In this document: in pieces, positions 54,418 through 64,000 of the stretch
Layout: each line of letters starts with the position of its first letter
How positions within the stretch are numbered: the stretch's first letter is position 1
Assembly (NCBI GenBank): GCA_037954665.1
Contig: JBBMOL010000009.1
Span: forward strand, 1,426,001 to 1,490,000
Length of the DNA: 64,000 nucleotides
Direction: 5' to 3'
From: Laguncularia racemosa
Lineage: Eukaryota; Streptophyta; Magnoliopsida; Myrtales; Combretaceae
The notes under the pieces: generated by a model
What the model was told of the DNA's origin: nothing
Database searches by the model: none
Seen by the model: only the letters and a program-made list of their open reading frames with translations
Translations under genes and position numbers: made by a program

Positions 54418-55755
54418 TGAATTTATAACCAATAAAATCTACTATCAAGCTAGGTAGTGTACCTATTGATTATAATATAGATTTAACAGGTATCATCCTC
54501 TAGGATCTATAAAACAACTACTAATATTACATTTCTCTACTATCTAGCCTAATTTATGATGTGAAAATTATGAATTAAATTAGAAATTAACAAATCCTAA
54601 CAACCCTAGAATTAAATGATATTGTCTTTAAAATGTATTCAATCACAAAATATACCCCTCATCTTGTTCCACCCTAACCCTTAAATTCTCAAAATAAAAT
54701 ATCAATTAACGAATCAATTTACACTTTGCACCGTAAGAATTCTCAAGTAAAATCAATTACTCCCTTGAGTTAATCAATTCTTAATCATGCACATGATAAT
54801 GAAGACCTCTCGCTCACTACCGTCATGCAAGATCTCATTAAGTTCACAAATTTCGATTAATTGCATAAAAACAATGTTGTCCTACCTCTAGGCAAAACAT
54901 GCAATCTCTCTATTCATGAAGATCTAATTTACTAGATGAAACCTCTTTTAATTTAATAAAAATTAGACATGCAATTAATTTGCGCACATAAATTAATCAC
55001 AAGAACAATGGAAACACATGAATAGATGTAAAGATATAAACAATTCATTAATCAATCAATATTTCAGCATATATAAAGAATTACTCCTTCATGGAGTTTT
55101 TAATAAAAACAGAGAATCTAGAGAAATAAAATTGATTCATGATAAAAAGAGTAATCCCTTGTGTTTTTTTGTAATCTCTAATAATGTTTGGACAATTCTC
55201 CTCTTGAAGTTCGTAATAATGCTCCCTTAGGGTTTTTAGAACGAAGCTAGAAGAAAAAAAAAAGTCTCCTTAAAATAAAACAAGACATCTATTTATAGTT
55301 CTGCGAAAATATGGTTCAATACAGACGTCAGCACAGTCATGCTCGAAGTCGTGCTGACTTCGAAACACATTATCTTCACTACCTAGTTCAACATGGCCTC
55401 CAGCATGGCCATGCTCAGGGTAGGTTAAAAAAAAAAACAAACTTGTATTCTCGTTACTGATATCAACACGGGCTGTGTTGAACCTAGGGCACACTTTGGT
55501 ATAGCTACTGGTCATTTTGTGCATCCAGCATTGGCATTTGGATGGGTTGTGTTGAACTAAAAATCAATTTTCTTCATTTTTCACCAAATTTCACCTTAAC
55601 TTTACTCATATCATCCTTAAACCTTTCTTTTGCCTCCATTGATGCCTGAAATTAAAATTTAATCATATAAGTACCATTTTCTTCACAAATCACATGAATC
55701 CATATAAAATTATAACTAATAAGCGCTAGAATTAAGGGTCTTCCAACACTTATCA
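54418..55755 (-). mobile_element. Inverted (minus-strand) Athila-like LTR, probably solo
   Basis: The plus strand runs TGAATTTATAACC...CACTTATCA. The minus-strand start TGATAAGTG matches that of the solo LTR at 47661 (TGATAAGTC). The conserved block at 54430-54530 matches 46280-46390. It separates the plus-strand LTR from its primer site. A TSD is not clear (AGTTT against AGTGT/GTGTC). It contains palindromes such as GTCAGCAC..GTGCTGAC (55327-55358). Confidence 0.6.
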
Positions 55756-55802
55756 GTGTCTTTGCTTAAAAGTCTTAGGATAGAGGATAGATCGATATCA
55801 TG

Positions 55803-55822
55803 TTTTTGGCATTGTTGTTGAG
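55803..55822 (+). promoter_or_regulatory. Degenerate tRNA-Asp-type primer site of the Athila-like element
   Basis: TTTTTGGCATTGTTGTTGAG resembles the TGGCGCCGTTGCCGGGG site of Athila and related plant Gypsy elements, with C-to-T/A changes. Confidence 0.65.
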
Positions 55823-55979
55823 AATTAGAATAATAGGAACACTTATATCTTATTAATCTAATCATTATTTTTTTATTACTTACTTTCTATTAAATTTTAT
55901 TGGCCATATTTTCTAACTTGAATTTTCTTTTCCTTTTATGCTAAAGGGATGCTAAAGAGCTAGCCAAAGATTTCCAGTT

Positions 55980-56790
55980 CATGCCTAGGAGTTTAAGGAC
56001 GATCAATCAATAACCATGGCTAATGAAGAAGGAAGGATTATGCTAGAATTTGTTAGACCATTTCTCAATAGAGCTGAATCCAGTGTTGTTAGGCCATCAA
56101 TTGCAACTAACAACTTTGAAAGCAAACTAAATATTATATAGATGGTCTAATAAATTGTGCAATTTGATAGTCTACAAGATGAAGATTCGAACATGCATAT
56201 CACAAGCTTCTTGAAAATTTGCAATACCTTCAACATTAATGGGGCCACAAATGATGACATTAAATTAAGACGTTTCCCTTTCTTCCTAAGGAATAGAGAG
56301 AAATAGTGGTTGGACTCTCTTCCTAAAGGTTCAATTATTACATAGGAGTAGAAGGTAGAAAAAATTTTAGAAAAATATTTTCCACTAGCCAAAGCTATGA
56401 AGCTACGAAATAATATCTCTTCCTACACATAGATTGAGTTAAAGACACTATATGACACATGGGAGAGATTTAAAGATCTATTGAGAAGGTGTCCACACCA
56501 TGGACTTCCATTATAGATGTAAATCCAGACTTCTTATAGTAGGTTAAATTAGAATACTAAGCAGATGATAGATGCAATGGTTGGAGGAATGTTGAATAAT
56601 AAAACACCTAAGGAGGCTTAAGGCTTGATAAAAAACATGGCCATGAACCTATCAATGGAATGCTACAAAGGCAAGAAAAAATAGACTAGCAAGAGTCTAC
56701 AACATGGATGCAATTACTGCACTTACAACATAAGTAGAAGCATTAAGCAAAAAGATCTATGGAATTGTAGGTCCCGAAATTTTACCAAAA
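55980..56790 (+). pseudogene. gag: Athila-like gag, decayed
   Basis: Despite stops one frame reads IVQFDSLQDEDSNMHITSFL, ICNTFNINGATNDDIKLRRF, then EKYFPLAKAMKLRNNISSY, WERFKDLLRRCPHHGLP and, after a frame change near 56690, MDAITALTT and ALSKKIYG. These are the hallmark Athila Gag motifs. Many stops (e.g. TAG/TAA in EK*WLDSLPKG) show it is dead. The rest of this gag resumes at about 61790. Confidence 0.85.
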
Positions 56791-57684
56791 TTTACTTAAA
56801 TAATCACTTTTTAAATTTCATTTTTTGATGAAGAATGTATGTGATGAGTAAAAAGAAAGTGATAGAAAATATTGTGCAATGAAAATAAAGAAGATAGCGA
56901 TGTATAGAGGTTCCTCCTATTGATTATGTCCTCTTTTCTAACTAGGCTGCTAGGAATTTGATCTTCTACATTGCTCGTTCCATTAATCCAATAGCTAAGA
57001 AATATTACAAACATGAATAGCTCTTGCTTTATCTTTCCACCTTATCACTCGGCTAATCACAGACTATAAGACTTTTATAATCTCACTTTCTAAGCTAATC
57101 TTTACATTAAAAGTAAAGAAAATTTGTACATGAATTGAGAAAATATAAATTCACTAGTTTAAGCTTGAGAAAACAAAGAATTGTAATTTTTTTTATTTTA
57201 TTATGTATTCCATCTATTCTCATGTCCTCTTTTAAATTTGAAATCTTTAGTTTATATATTTGCTTCTTTGTTGATAGAAACCTTCCAACGTTCATAGTCT
57301 TCTAATGGCTTCTTTATTGCATGGATGAGATTAATATCCTTGCATTTATGGAATTTGAAAATATCTCATCTAAATTTCAAATATGAAACTCCTTAATCAT
57401 ATAATTGATTTTGCTTGGGATTGAAATTGTAGATGTTTATCTTCATCCACCTCTTTAACAACCATTTATTGATAAGCTTCAATTTGAAAACCAAAGATCC
57501 CTCTTTATGCGAATAATCTTTAGCTAATAACTATATTTGTTATACTTATCCTTATCTTGTTTTTCATTGATTGATATTTATATCGAGATTAATCTTTAAA
57601 CGTCTTGATCAACCATCTTTTATAAAAAAAATTGTTCTTTGCTATTTTTTATTATTAACTACTTTGTAAACTCGTGAAACAGTC
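56791..57684. other. Unidentified segment within the split Athila-like gag
   Basis: It starts right after the ALSKKIYG codons and ends at the M2 TSD. AT-rich; small minus-strand frames without recognisable domains. With 61370-61790 it may be one unrecognised insertion into the Athila-like gag. Confidence 0.4.
57680..57684 (+). repeat. TSD of M2, left (CAGTC)
   Basis: Identical to 61370-61374. Confidence 0.92.
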
Positions 57685-58280
57685 TAATGTGCCTAATTCT
57701 AGAACAAAATCAAGCAATTCCAAATATAACCTGACAATCCACAACAATTGAGTCCAATCAATCAAAATAACAAACAATAACAAAAGATAAACCCTAAACC
57801 CTTACTAGATATAACGCACCAACAAGAGAGTAGTCTTAGTACAGATTAGTTGATATGACGCACAACAATCTGATACCGTCACTCGCCACAATCCATAAGA
57901 TTGATAAGAGTATATGAAGAACCAACTTCACTGTATATAACTCTCAAAATGTCAAAAGTCCCTTCATTCTTACATTATAAACCTATTTATAAGGGAAAAA
58001 AAAAGGAAAAAACAAACTCGTAACATTCACAAACTAAACTAATTTAAGAAAGTAAGCCGTTGGCTTTAGGAAGGAAGGCCGTCGACTTTGGAGAAGGAAG
58101 GCTACTAGGCTTAGGGAAGGAAGGCTGCCGGCTTTAGTGTTTTATGCCACTAACCTAGAAGGCCGGTCACTTTCCATACCGTTGGCCTTAAGGGTCGACT
58201 TAAGTGGGTCCACCACCAGTTCTTATGAGTTAAATCTTCCATCAATTGAATTTGCTAGTGACGTGATTTGATTCCTATCA
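57685..58280 (-). repeat. 3' LTR of M2 (596 bp)
   Basis: TAATGTGCCTAATTC...TTCCTATCA on the plus strand (terminal TG changed to TA). Contains GC-rich GGCCGGTC-type pieces at 58060-58210. Confidence 0.9.
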
Positions 58281-58960
58281 TCTCCTCAGACCTATGGAAG
58301 ATTTGCTCTCAAATTTGATGGTTCCTCTGTTTTAGATGCAAATTTCTGATAATCCCCTAGACCAAAGATTTTGGTCTGCAAATACTTGTTGTCCTAAAGT
58401 CGTGGCTACCTTAAAGACTTTTGAATTTCTTGTGACTATTTCACTTTATTCAAGTCGTCTCCCAGTTCCTTTCACCTCACTAATAAAGACTACCTTCCAT
58501 TGGTTTTATTGATCTGTTCCTGGGCTTCACGTAACTCAGTTGGTGACATAGGATTCAAAACAACCTGTTCACCATCCTTTTGAAACACATAAGTGTTCCT
58601 AAACCCATCATGTAACACTCTCCTATCAAATAACCAAGGTTTACCCAGTAGTATATGTGATGCGCACATAGGAAGAACATCACAATCAACTTCATCCTGG
58701 TACTTTTCTCCTATGCTAATTGGAACCTTAGCCCCCTAAGTGACATGTAGATTGTCTCATCCACTTAACCAGTGTAATTCATAGGGCTTAGGATGTGGGG
58801 TAGTGACTAGTTATAATTTATTTACTAGTACAGCAGCTGCTACATTAGTGCAACTACCACCATCAATCAGAAGAACACAAAAATTACCTTGAACCTTATA
58901 GGGAATATGGAATAGGTTTTCCCTCTCTACGTCCTCAATATCTAGAGATGTAGTCATTAT
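58281..58960 (-). pseudogene. pro: M2 aspartic protease and polyprotein tail
   Basis: Read from 58960: FHIPYKVQGNFCVLLIDGGS (active-site-like D-G-G-S), CTNVAAAVLVNKL, stops, VPISIGEKYQDEVDCDVLPM, CASHILLGKPWLFDRRVLHD and GFRNTYVFQKDGEQVVLNPM. About 130 codons later it ends in the tail TEEPSNLRANLPQV at the polypurine tract. No RT motif occurs in between. Confidence 0.88.
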
Positions 58961-58999
58961 CCTATGTAATACGTTAATAGCTAAATATTGATAATTTCC

Positions 59000-60281
59000 C
59001 TAGTCTTCATGTACCTCAGCATTTGGATCCTCATAATATTCCTTTAGCATTGTTGATAAATCTGTTAGCTCAAGTATCTCTTCCTCACTATCCTTACTTC
59101 CTACCACCATAGCACTCTTCACCCTTTTGTTAGGACATTGAGCACCCATGTGCCCCAAGCCCATACATTTGAAGCATTGGATTTGACGAGTCTTCCCACC
59201 TGATAACCCTGACACTATTTGTCTTATGCCTACCCAGCAACTTCTTTTCCCTTTCCAGAAATTTACTTCTCCCTTCTAATATCAGTAACAGTTGCATTTG
59301 CTTCCATAGTATTATCAATTCCCCCCTTTTCAACCTATTAACTATCTAACCTATATAACTTAGTAGTGGATCCATACTTGTTACTCGCAGTTCTGTATGG
59401 ATTAGAACGCCTCTTTGTCTCAACTTTTAAAGCCAACTAGATGGCTTCATCAAGTGTGTCATATTGCTGTAGTTCCACTATACAGGCAATCTCATACTTT
59501 AAACTGAACACAAATTGTGCCATAATCTACTCAAGATGTTCAATGGTTCCATAATGAATCATGAGCGCCTTAAGTTCTTGGACATATTTGTCCATAGTTT
59601 TACATACCTGTCTTAAGGTTTGGAGGCGCATGAATAATTTATGCTTATAATGCTCTAGAACAAACCTCTTCCTCAAAGCTTTTTTCATCTCTTGACGAGT
59701 ACAAATCTCAGCATCACCATCTCTCCTCCTATTGGCCACAAGGTTCTTCCACCATAAGGAGGCATAACCTGTAAACTCGACTGCTACTAAACGAACTCGA
59801 GTATGGTCATTGATCTCATAGCACTCAAAGAGTTCTTCTACCTTATCTTCCCAGTTAAGGAAATCCTCTGCAAATCCCCTTCCAAAAAATGAAGGCATAT
59901 ATAATTTTACATATTTCAGACCCCTAAGTAGCCTAAACTCACCATTAGGATAAACCTTTTCTTCAAAGTTATCATCCCTTTCCTCCCTGTAAGCATGATG
60001 CTCTCTTCTAACTTATCTGCCCTTGTTTCCTCCTAATGCTCCTTCTTTACCTATAGCATTAAGGGCTACCTAAGGTGGGGGTACTTGTGATTTGCCACTG
60101 GCTGTTGGGGTAACATCATCTAATTAACCTGAGTAGCTAGGTTAGCAATCACAGTGGTTAGAACCTGCAATTGTTCTTCTAAAGTTCTCCTACCACCCAC
60201 AACATGATGTCCTTAACCCCCTCCTCCAACCTAACCGTTAGCCTCATTCCTAATTCCTCCATTAACACTGTCATTCAACAT
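59000..60281 (-). pseudogene. gag: M2 gag, nearly complete but broken
   Basis: ATG at 60281 (MLNDSVNGGIRNEANG). Capsid frame 59898-59527: MPSFFGRGFAEDFLNWEDKV, HTRVRLVAVEFTGYASLWWK, EMKKALRKRFVLEHYKHKLF (Retrotrans_gag, PF03732). Then FSLKYEIACIVELQQYDTLD. The CCHC knuckle CFKCMGLGHMGAQC (59215-59000 frame) has all ligands. Stops at about 60235, 60100, 59525 and 59340 and a frame change break the polyprotein. It acted as the capsid/nucleocapsid precursor. Confidence 0.9.
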
Positions 60282-60713
60282 GCTTCACAAAAATTGCAAA
60301 CTCAATACAAGAATTTCACAAATGACAATCACACTCTAAAATAATCATAAATGACACTATCCTAATTGCAACCTCCACTCAATCTCCAAGTCAAAACCCA
60401 GCGCAACAAACAATATAACTTAACTTCAATACACATAAATCGTAGCACAACCCCAAGTATCAATCTTCGCCTAATCTCAATTTAAAATCACATAACCCAT
60501 AACAATAACCATGGAATAAAAACATAATTTTCAATCCACTATCAATAACAAGGAACAATCCCTAATTCAATCACACATAATAGCAACACAACCAATCAAC
60601 AACAAGTGTTCAATCCTGATCCGACCTCAACCAACCACAACACAATTCACAATAATTAAACCCTAATTTTTCAATTGAAGTTCAACAGTCACAATCCCTT
60701 CTCTCAACCGAAT

Positions 60714-60725
60714 GCCCTGATACCA
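60714..60725 (-). promoter_or_regulatory. Primer-binding site of M2 (tRNA-Met type)
   Basis: The minus strand reads TGGTATCAGGGC, one mismatch from the initiator tRNA-Met complement, five bases inside the LTR. Confidence 0.9.
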
Positions 60726-60730
60726 AAAGA

Positions 60731-61369
60731 TGATGTGCCTAATTCTTGAAAAAAATCAAGCAATTCCAAATACAACCTAATAATTCACAACAATTGAGTC
60801 CAATCAATCAAAATAACGAACAATAACAAAAGATGAACCTTAAACCTTTACCGAATATGACACAACAACAAGAGAGTAATCTTAGTACAGATTAGTTGAT
60901 ATGATGCACAACAGTCCAATACCGTCACTCGCCACAATTAACAGGATTGATAAGAGTATATAAAAACAAACTTCACTATATATAATTCTCAAAATGTCAA
61001 AAGTCCCTTCATTCTTACATTATAAACCTATTTATAGGGAAACAAAAAGGAAAAAACAAACTTGTGACATTCACAAACTAAACTGGTTTAAGAAAGTAAG
61101 CTGCCAGCTTTAGGAAGGAAAGCTATCGGCTTTGGAGAAGGAAGGCTACCAGCTTAGGGAGGAAAGGCTGCCAACCTAAAAGGTCAGCCTAAGTATCGAA
61201 GCCACCGGCCTTGGTGGCCGACCTATCTTCCATAACACTAACCTTGAGGGCCGGCCTAAAGAGTAAGCCACCTGCCTTTATGGCTGGCCTAAGTGGGTTT
61301 ACCGCCAGTTCTTGTGAGTTGAATCTTCCACCAATTGAATTTGCTAGTGATGTGATTTGATTCCCATCA
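60731..61369 (-). repeat. 5' LTR of M2 (639 bp)
   Basis: TGATGTGCCTAATTC...GATTCCCATCA on the plus strand. Matches 57685-58280. GC-rich palindromic pieces (GCCACCGGCCTTGGTGGC at about 61201) lie at 61090-61300. Confidence 0.93.
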
Positions 61370-61789
61370 CAGTCTTTAAGTATTAATCCCCCTTAAGTGT
61401 AGTACTCAAATACACTTAATTAGTTGAATTGGGGCTTCAAATAAATGAAACTTGTATAGATAATAATTGTATGAGCATACATTTGGAAAAACCAAACTGA
61501 AGTATCAAACTATATATTTAAGTGTCTATTGAAATGTTTAATAGACTATCTGTATCAAACTATCTATTTAAGTGTCTACAAAAATGAATATTTTTGTTCT
61601 ACACACTTAAAACACATTCATTAGATATTTTACACAATCTTATAACCTTTTTGTTATCATTAAAACTTATTTTAGAGAACTCAACAGGAATAACAGTTGC
61701 TTAACATCCAAGTCGATTAGATCCTTTAACTACTTTTAATAAACATGTTAATTATGTAGGGAACCTAATTAGGTAATAAAACAATCCTT
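61370..61789. other. Unidentified segment right of M2
   Basis: Includes the M2 TSD copy and a short direct repeat TATCAAACTAT..TTTAAGTGTCTA (from about 61506 and 61555). No coding region is recognised. Continues the target of M2. Confidence 0.45.
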
Positions 61790-62918
61790 ACAGAAATACT
61801 TACAATCTAGAATGGTGAAATTATCCTAAATTTTCTTGGATAAATCAACAAAGAAATATCCCACCTGGATTCAAGCAGCCACCTCCACTACTGAACAATA
61901 AGCCTAATTTAGAATAATTATTGATAAAGTTTATTCATACAATTGAAACACTCTTCTGAGCTATAGAAGCATCATTGAGAAATCAAGAACCTTCCTAAAG
62001 CTTGGAAAATCAAATTTGATAAATTACAAAAATGTTTTCTGAAAGACCATAAGATACGTTGCTAGATAACATTGAAATTAATCCTAGAGAACAAGTGAAT
62101 GAAAATACCTTAAGAAGTGGAAAAGAATTCCAATAAACAAAAATCCAGTGGAGAGGAGTTTGTACAAGAAAGTTAAAAGCAAGAAAAAGATGTTGAGAAA
62201 ACTCCAAAAGTGAAGGAATTTAATGAGGAATGCTCCAACGAGTAGCATGGTAAATTTTTAAATAACTTCACATTAATTTACCTTTTGTTGAAACATTATC
62301 ATTTATGCCAAAGTATGCAAAATATCTAAAGGATTTTCTCTCAAATAAAAGAAAATTAGAAGAGATCTCAATAGTCACACTTAGTGAAGAATGTTTAACA
62401 ATCCTATAAAATCAATTACTGAAAAAATTAAAAGATCTAAGGAGTTTTACTTTACCCTATTTAATTGGTGACTTGTCAATTGAAAAAGCTTTTACTGCTT
62501 TGGATGCTAGTATAAATTTAATGCCATATAAATTATTTAAAAGACTAGGACTAAAAGAACCTAAACCAATTAGAATGAGTTTGTAACTTGCCGATAGGTT
62601 TATAAAATTTTCTAAAGGCATAATTGAAGATGTGTTGGTGAAGGTTGGCAATTTATTTTTCCATTTGATTTTGTAATATTAAACATAAATGAGGATATTG
62701 AAGTGCCATTAATCCTAGGTTGATCCTTTTTAGCTACAACAAGAGTTATTATTGATGTAGTAGATGGTAAATTAATTCTTAGAGTTGGTGAGAATGAATT
62801 AATTTTTAAAGTTTCTAATGCAATGAGATGTTCTCTTAAGCAAGATGATATGTGTTATTTTCTTGATACCATTAATCTTGTTGCTTCTAAACATATGCAA
62901 GAAATCATTCATGAAGAT
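61790..62918 (+). pseudogene. pro: Athila-like gag C-terminus and protease, decayed
   Basis: NYPKFSWIN and NIPPGFKQPPP (about 61825-61890) are the Gag proline-rich segment of Athila. The stretch EINPREQVNENTLRSGKELQ (about 62075-62130) marks the Gag end. From 62450, short frames read FDFVILNINEDIEVPLILG, ATTRVIIDVVDGKLILRVGE and ELIFKVSNAMRC, the protease C-terminal half. The catalytic part is broken by stops. Confidence 0.8.
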
Positions 62919-63423
62919 TGATATGCCACTCCAATTGTAATCAACAAATACTAATTAAGAAGTAATTGAACAAAATTACCAATTGGCAAGGATCCCCTTT
63001 CACGTGGAACCCTAATGTTTCAAGAACAAAGAACAATTGAAATTCCAAATTCTTACCAAATATTACTCACTAGTAGAATGAGGAAACAACTTGCAATTGC
63101 TGATTTTACACATAACAAATCCAAGCCTTCACTTGCCACAACCCTAGAAGAATTGATAAGAGTGTATAAAGAAAAAGAGAGAAATTTCCCTTTCTTTCAC
63201 GTGATGCTTTCTTCAAAATAAGACAAAAGTGTCTTTTTGTTGTCCCCCCTTACAAGTATTTATATATAGTAGTCCCTAAATATGAAAAAAAAAACAAGCA
63301 TAAGAAAATAAAGAAAATAGCATAGTACATGGTCGACTCTCTATGACCATTTCGGTTCAAACAACATAACACATAGCTAGCTCATCTTTGTCTATTTCGG
63401 TTCTTGTGATTTGATTCCCATCA
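62919..63423 (-). repeat. 3' LTR of M3, another gag-protease family member
   Basis: The plus strand runs TGATATGCCACTCC...GATTCCCATCA. It is a shortened copy of the P1-type LTR, reversed. To its right (63424-63449) lies the reversed polypurine tract and tail sequence, so this is the 3' LTR of a minus-strand element continuing right. It sits in the Athila-like protease remnant. Confidence 0.85.
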
Positions 63424-63449
63424 TCTCCTCGAACCTGTGGAAGATTTGC

Positions 63450-64000
63450 TGATGGGTGTCGAATCCAACAAAAAAAAAAACCTACTCCTAGACAATGATA
63501 TGATTTGCGTATAGTAGTGAGTAGGGTCGTATCCACAGGGATTGGTTAAATATATTTCTATTCAAAGCGAATAAAGAGGAAAAGAAAAATGGGGGTTTTG
63601 TTTGTGAATCAAAATAATATTGAAACAAGATAATAAAATCGAATATTGATAAAAGCCTAGCCAAAGGAATCAAGATAGTTTGATTATAGGAATTGATCAT
63701 CGATGCAAATGTCTTCTATCCTTATTTCTAGATAAACTGGTTATGGTTATTAACAAGCTCTAATAACCTATCTCTCCTTACTTCTTCGATAATCAAAACA
63801 AGCTTTTTAATTACTTCTCTTATCGATTAGACAACCCTAGACAAGCTCTTAGGATTTAATCTATCAATAGCATTAAAAACTAGAGAGACTACCAATTCAT
63901 GCCAGTAGGTTATAAGATAACCTATTTAAACATGATCATACATCTCCATAACATGAATTCGATCATCTATTTTATAATCAAACATGTTATCGTGTCACCG
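63450..64000 (-). mobile_element. Athila-like LTR, truncated by the window edge
   Basis: Starts TGATGGGTGTCGAATCC, immediately interrupting the M3 tail. The reversed block GTCGTATCCACAGGGATTGG (63528-63547) is an end pattern I associate with plant Gypsy LTRs. It is related to 46227-47661 and 54418-55755. Confidence 0.7.

Larger units (their letters stand above)
57685..61369 (-). mobile_element. M2: complete gag-protease LTR element (3685 bp)
   Basis: 3' LTR 57685-58280, polypurine tract, tail, protease, gag, primer site, 5' LTR 60731-61369, with a perfect TSD CAGTC. The internal region is only 2450 bp and has no nested insertion. It is therefore the clearest example that the family lacks RT, RNase H and integrase. 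Confidence 0.94.

Overview
The window is repeat-rich nuclear DNA of a flowering plant, probably a dicot (AT-rich, with plant-type Copia, Tat/Ogre-like, Athila-like and hAT elements). I find no intact host protein gene, tRNA, rRNA or CRISPR array. Nearly all of it is transposable elements, most of them nested inside one another. Many boundaries can be fixed to the base because TG..CA LTR ends and target-site duplications (TSDs) are visible.

Left part (1-6931, minus strand): a Ty1/Copia element (Copia-1, running off the left edge) is inserted in the RNase H domain of a second, older Copia (Copia-2). Both are decayed, and several lesions hit catalytic or metal-binding residues. 7322-about 11254 (plus): an Ac-like hAT DNA transposon with a BED-finger transposase gene, two introns and one frameshift, flanked by dense palindromic ACACGG/CCGTGT arrays. 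11255-18120: non-coding DNA with diverged duplications, a MITE-like element, a long (AAT)n tract and a 271-bp tandem duplication. 18406-20500: a short LTR element with no coding domain (TRIM/LARD-like).

Right part (about 21590 to the end) is a multi-level nest. An old LTR element H (PF04195-like pseudogene) is split by two insertions: M1 (23813-30324, TSD CTTAG) and P1 (30738-52750, TSD CCTAA/CCTAG). M1 contains a solo LTR (24524-26315, TSD TTTCT) that itself contains another solo LTR (24902-25919, TSD GGGTT). M1's 5' LTR also carries a 1285-bp non-autonomous hAT (28924-30208, TSD GTTGTAAC) with a gene-like fragment inside. P1 contains a 13,024-bp Tat/Ogre-like Ty3/Gypsy element (32175-45198, TSD TTAGG), a 1435-bp solo LTR (46227-47661) and P2 (48756-52172, TSD CTTCA), which sits in P1's own 3' LTR. 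Further right, a decayed Athila-like element (about 52996-62910) is split by an inverted LTR and by M2 (57685-61369, TSD CAGTC). It is followed by the LTR of another family member, M3, and by an LTR cut off by the window edge.

M1, M2, M3, P1, P2 and the two solo LTRs share LTR ends of the type TGATG...CATCA, and the copies with a visible 5' junction share a tRNA-Met-type primer site. The internal parts code only for Gag and an aspartic protease followed by a short polyprotein C-terminal tail. Reverse transcriptase, RNase H and integrase are absent from every copy whose interior is seen. Their clean TSDs show that they moved, so they were presumably mobilised in trans. This non-autonomous gag-protease family, its insertion chronology, and the recurrence of one palindromic unit design in a hAT element and in Gypsy LTRs are the most interesting content of the window.
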